From: UBA7378 sp049611805
Lineage (GTDB): Bacteria; Pseudomonadota; Alphaproteobacteria; RS24
Length of the DNA stretch: 42,163 nucleotides
Assembly (NCBI GenBank): GCA_049611805.1
Contig: JBMZAX010000017.1
Span: 1 to 42,163 of the forward strand
Direction: 5' to 3'
Shown here one piece after another: positions 39,463 through 42,163 of the stretch. Below the pieces are notes generated by a model. It saw only the letters and a list, made by a program, of their open reading frames with translations, made no database searches and was not told the DNA's origin. The translations under genes and the position numbers were made by a program. How positions within the stretch are numbered: position 1 is the stretch's first letter; each line of letters starts with the position of its first letter.

Positions 39463-40212
39463 TCAGTTTCCTTTCGAGCCACTGTGCCCTGTCAAAATTC
39501 TATTCGCAAGTTCAAGATCTTGCGGGGTATCGACCCCGACAGGCACCGTATCCACGCAAGCCACGCCAATGCGCATGCCCGCCTCCAGCGCGCGCAATTG
39601 CTCAAGGCGTTCGCGCTGTTCCAATATTGAAGGCGGCAGCGACACGAAATTCGCCAGTGCCGCGCGCTGATAGGCATAAATGCCGATATGATGATAGAGC
39701 GGCCCCTCGCCCGTCGGCGCGGTGGCGCGGGTGAAATAGAGCGCATGGCCGGATGTGGCCGTCTGCAAAGACACAATCGCCTTGACGACATTCGGGTCGT
39801 CGCGCTCACCCGCCTCGGTAATTTCGGCAACCAGTGTCGCCATGTCATTATCGCCCAACACCTCCAACACGCGCCGGATGAGAGCCGGCTCCAATGTCGG
39901 CAAATCGCCCTGCAAATTGACGATGCGCCGGTGCGCGCCGTCGGGGTCAATATGTTCAAGCGCCTGATGGATACGGTCGGAGCCTGACGGCAAATCGGGG
40001 TCGGTCAAAACCGCCTCGCCGCCGGCCGACGTCACCGCATCGACAATTTCGGCTTCCGCCGCCGCCACGACCACGCGGCCGCATTTGGCTTCCATGGCCC
40101 GATGCCAGACCTGCACAATCATCGGCAGACCGGCAATATCGGCCAGCGGCTTGCGCGGCAGCCGTGTTGAGGCAAGGCGCGCGGGTATCAAAATCACCGG
40201 TTGGTCGTCCAT
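39463..40212 (-). CDS. kdsB: 3-deoxy-manno-octulosonate cytidylyltransferase
   Basis: A 249-residue CMP-KDO synthetase, activating KDO for lipid A/LPS core assembly. It starts VILIPARLASTRLPRKPLADIAGLPMI with the nucleotide-binding signature. It also has VLTDPDLPSGSDRI, NLQGDLPTLEP (metal-binding aspartate), YFTRA and PLYHHIGIYAYQR, ending in the QLRALEAGMRIGV and GVDTPQDLELANR motifs. I chose ATG 40212 because AAGGAGAG precedes it and the length then matches the family; TTG at 40233 is unlikely. It is divergent from the cytochrome gene and heads a two-gene operon with pheA, a typical alphaproteobacterial order. Confidence 0.96.
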   Translation of the reverse strand: MDDQPVILIPARLASTRLPRKPLADIAGLPMIVQVWHRAMEAKCGRVVVAAAEAEIVDAVTSAGGEAVLTDPDLPSGSDRIHQALEHIDPDGAHRRIVNLQGDLPTLEPALIRRVLEVLGDNDMATLVAEITEAGERDDPNVVKAIVSLQTATSGHALYFTRATAPTGEGPLYHHIGIYAYQRAALANFVSLPPSILEQRERLEQLRALEAGMRIGVACVDTVPVGVDTPQDLELANRILTGHSGSKGN

Positions 40213-40367
40213 GGCCGTCTTCTCTCCTTGCAAAACATCCCCGGCGCAAACCCTATCTTGCGAACTTGCGACTCGGTGTGTCTTTACCTAATCTGTGCGA
40301 CGCTACGCCGCAAGCCTTTCGGCGTGTCACGGAGTATGTTGCCATCATTCAAGCTTTGGGGGAACGC

Positions 40368-40886
40368 ATGGACTCGTTTGAATTGAACAAAATCGCAGGG
40401 GCTATTCTTTTTACTCTGCTCGTTTATCTCGGTGTGCAAAACCTTGGCGATGTGCTGTTTTCACCAGAGCCCGCCGATCCAAATGCTTATATTGTTGAAG
40501 GCGTGGTCGAAGAAGGCGCGCCGGTTGTTGCCAGCGTCGCCGAGCCGGTTGTGCCCATCAGCGAATTATTGCAAACCGCCTCGATTGATAAAGGCGTCAA
40601 AGTCGCGAAAAAATGCGTGTCGTGCCACAGTTTCGACATTGGCGGCGCAAATAAAATCGGGCCGGCGCTTTGGGGCATTGTCGACCGCGACATTGGCGTG
40701 TCGGCCGGCTTTAATTATTCCGCCGCCCTGTCCGGCAAAGACGGCGTATGGGATTACGAAGCGCTGAACGGCTTTCTGGAAAATCCGAAGAAATATGCCA
40801 AGGGCACCAATATGGCTTTTGCGGGGTTACGAAAAGCCAAAGACCGTGCCAACATCATTGCCTATCTTGACAGCCTGAAAGACTGA
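40368..40886 (+). CDS. cycM: Membrane-anchored cytochrome c (CycM type)
   Basis: A 172-residue cytochrome c with an uncleaved N-terminal transmembrane helix (IAGAILFTLLVYLGVQNL), an acidic/valine linker, and a class-I haem domain: haem motif CVSCH (83-87), GPALWGIVDR and the sixth ligand Met149 in GTNMAFAGL. It resembles CycM/cytochrome c552 of Rhizobiales and Paracoccus, which shuttles electrons from complex III to the terminal oxidase. GGGGGA precedes the ATG, and a hairpin follows the stop. It is divergent from kdsB across a 155 bp region that must hold both promoters. Confidence 0.93.
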   Translation: MDSFELNKIAGAILFTLLVYLGVQNLGDVLFSPEPADPNAYIVEGVVEEGAPVVASVAEPVVPISELLQTASIDKGVKVAKKCVSCHSFDIGGANKIGPALWGIVDRDIGVSAGFNYSAALSGKDGVWDYEALNGFLENPKKYAKGTNMAFAGLRKAKDRANIIAYLDSLKD

Positions 40887-40888
40887 CA

Positions 40889-40924
40889 CCGGCGGGTTTG
40901 CGTTCAAATTAACGCCGGAATTTT
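40889..40924 (+). terminator. Hairpin after cycM
   Basis: CCGGCG (40889-40894) pairs with CGCCGG (40913-40918); an 18-base loop can form an inner weak stem. AATTTT follows. It lies directly after the cytochrome stop. The short T-run makes it a weak terminator. Confidence 0.4.
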
Positions 40925-40982
40925 CGAATATCTTGCCGCGATGCGGCGCGTCTGGTTGAATGGTTGATCTTCGGAGGCGTCC

Positions 40983-42163
40983 ATGCGTTTTTTCCTGACC
41001 ATCACCGCTTTATTATTGCTCGCGCCCGGCCTCGCGCGCGCGCAAGACCCCACGCACGGCCTGTCGCTTTTCGGCGCACCGGCGCTGGACAAAAACTTCG
41101 CGCATTATCCTTACGTCAATCCGCAAGCCCCGAAGGGCGGCGAATTGCGGGTCGCCGCCATTGGCAGTTTCGACAGTCTCAATAATTTCACCATTAAGGG
41201 CAGCGCGGCTGAAGGGCTGGGCATGATTTACGACACGCTGATGGATACAAGCCTTGATGAGCCCAGCACGGCTTACGGGCTCATCGCCGAAACCGTGTCG
41301 CATCCGGCGGATTATTCTTCCGTCACTTTCGTGTTACGCAAGCAGGCGCGCTTTCACGACGGCACCCCCGTGCGCGCCGAAGATGTCGCTTTTTCGCTGG
41401 AAGCCTTGCGCGCGGCCAATCCTTTTTACCGCGCCTATTATCGTGACGTGGCCGGTACCGATATTTTGGGCCCGCATGAAATCCGCATCCGGTTCGCAGC
41501 GAGCGGCAACCGCGAATTGCCGTTGATTTTGGGCCAATTGCCGGTTTTGCCGAAAGCCTATTGGTCGCAAGACGGGCGGTCATTGGCAGAAACCACGCTC
41601 GACCCGCCGCCGGGGTCGGGCCCTTATGTCATTGAGCGGATCAATGCCGGTCGCTCGATTACCTATAAGCGCAATGAAAATTACTGGGCGCGCGATTTGA
41701 ATGTCGCCCAAGGCCGGTTCAATTTCGCGCGCATCAAATATGAATATTTCGGCGACGACACCATTGCCTTTGAAGCGTTGAAGGCCGGAGATATCGATTA
41801 TCGCCGCGAATTTTCATCGCGCATCTGGGCCACCGGCTATGACATTGATGCGGTCACGCAAAACCGCCTCAAGCTTGAAACCGTGGCGTTGAAAAACGGC
41901 AAGGGCATGCAGGCCTTTATTTTCAACACACGGCGCAGCCCGTTTGACGACCCGCGCGTGCGCGAGGCTTTGAACTGGGCCTATGATTTCGAGTGGACGA
42001 ACAAAAATCTGTTTTACGGGCAATATGCCCGCACGGGCAGTTTTTTCGAAGGCTCGGAGCTGGCCGCCACGGGCAAGCCCGGCGCGGGGGAACTGAAATT
42101 TCTGGAACCCTTGCGCGGGCAAATTCCCGACAAGACATTCGGCCCACGCATTGCCAATCCGGT
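40983..42163 (+). CDS. yejA: YejA-type periplasmic peptide-binding protein (cut by window edge)
   Basis: The first 393 codons of an ABC-transporter solute-binding protein of family 5. The signal peptide (MRFFLTITALLLLAPGLARA) is followed by HGLSLFGAPALDKNFAHYPYVNPQAPKGGELR, a typical YejA start. Further features are FHDGTPVRAEDVAFSLEALR, GSGPYVIE, KRNENYWARDLNV, the FIFNTRRSPFDDPRVREAL motif and FFEGSELAATGKPGAGELKFLEPLR, a strong YejA match. With YejBEF it would import oligopeptides or peptide-nucleotides (such as microcin C-like compounds). Partner genes should follow outside the window. GGAG lies before the ATG (40975-40978). Confidence 0.93.
   Translation, partial: MRFFLTITALLLLAPGLARAQDPTHGLSLFGAPALDKNFAHYPYVNPQAPKGGELRVAAIGSFDSLNNFTIKGSAAEGLGMIYDTLMDTSLDEPSTAYGLIAETVSHPADYSSVTFVLRKQARFHDGTPVRAEDVAFSLEALRAANPFYRAYYRDVAGTDILGPHEIRIRFAASGNRELPLILGQLPVLPKAYWSQDGRSLAETTLDPPPGSGPYVIERINAGRSITYKRNENYWARDLNVAQGRFNFARIKYEYFGDDTIAFEALKAGDIDYRREFSSRIWATGYDIDAVTQNRLKLETVALKNGKGMQAFIFNTRRSPFDDPRVREALNWAYDFEWTNKNLFYGQYARTGSFFEGSELAATGKPGAGELKFLEPLRGQIPDKTFGPRIANP

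Overview
The window is a 42 kb stretch of a moderately GC-rich alphaproteobacterial chromosome. The strongest clue is the block from 23.4 kb to the right end: rpmH-rnpA-yidC-engB-argB-DUF1036-HAD phosphatase-dapD-dapE, then truA-fmt-def in the opposite direction, rmuC, recR-dnaX, the SRP RNA, nudC, pheA-kdsB and a CycM-type membrane cytochrome c. This order is characteristic of Alphaproteobacteria (Rhizobiales/Parvibaculales-like). I cannot name a genus. There is no rRNA, CRISPR array, transposase or phage gene, and no obvious horizontally acquired island.

Left part (1-10.8 kb), accessory and envelope genes: a cut-off exported protein; an enoyl-CoA hydratase; a translationally coupled pair made of an exported FecR-domain protein with a beta-rich C-terminus and a TPR plus beta-barrel outer-membrane protein resembling the Slam/type XI secretion family; an AEC-family carrier; a membrane-anchored glutathione peroxidase; a zinc-ribbon membrane protein; a 788-residue coiled-coil membrane protein of unknown function; a short-chain dehydrogenase; and a glutathione S-transferase.

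Middle part (10.8-23.3 kb): a six-gene operon on the minus strand, DUF3450 - large periplasmic-domain ExbB (TtpC-like) - small ExbB - ExbD - TonB - TPR. Its order matches the Vibrio-type TonB2 system, and it ends in a good intrinsic terminator. It is followed by a PAP2 phosphatase, an OmpW-like porin, tRNA-Arg(ACG) with its own promoter and terminator, and a minus-strand group of VTT (TVP38/TMEM64) membrane protein, MerA/Lpd-like flavoprotein, orphan histidine kinase and P1-family self-cleaving peptidase. A perfect CtrA-type box (TTAA-N7-TTAA) lies upstream of the kinase.

Right part (23.3-42.2 kb): mostly housekeeping genes for translation, membrane protein insertion, lysine and arginine biosynthesis, N-terminal formylation and deformylation, recombination and replication-clamp loading, phenylalanine and KDO synthesis, and respiration. 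It ends in a truncated YejA-type peptide-binding protein.

Two things stand out. (1) The FecR/TPR-barrel pair may be an unrecognised cargo/translocator pair of the type XI (Slam) kind. (2) Short tandem duplications of about 9-26 bp recur at nearly a dozen places, mostly at gene 3' ends, junctions or flexible linkers, and nearly always in frame where they are coding. This suggests a lineage-wide slippage or duplication process.
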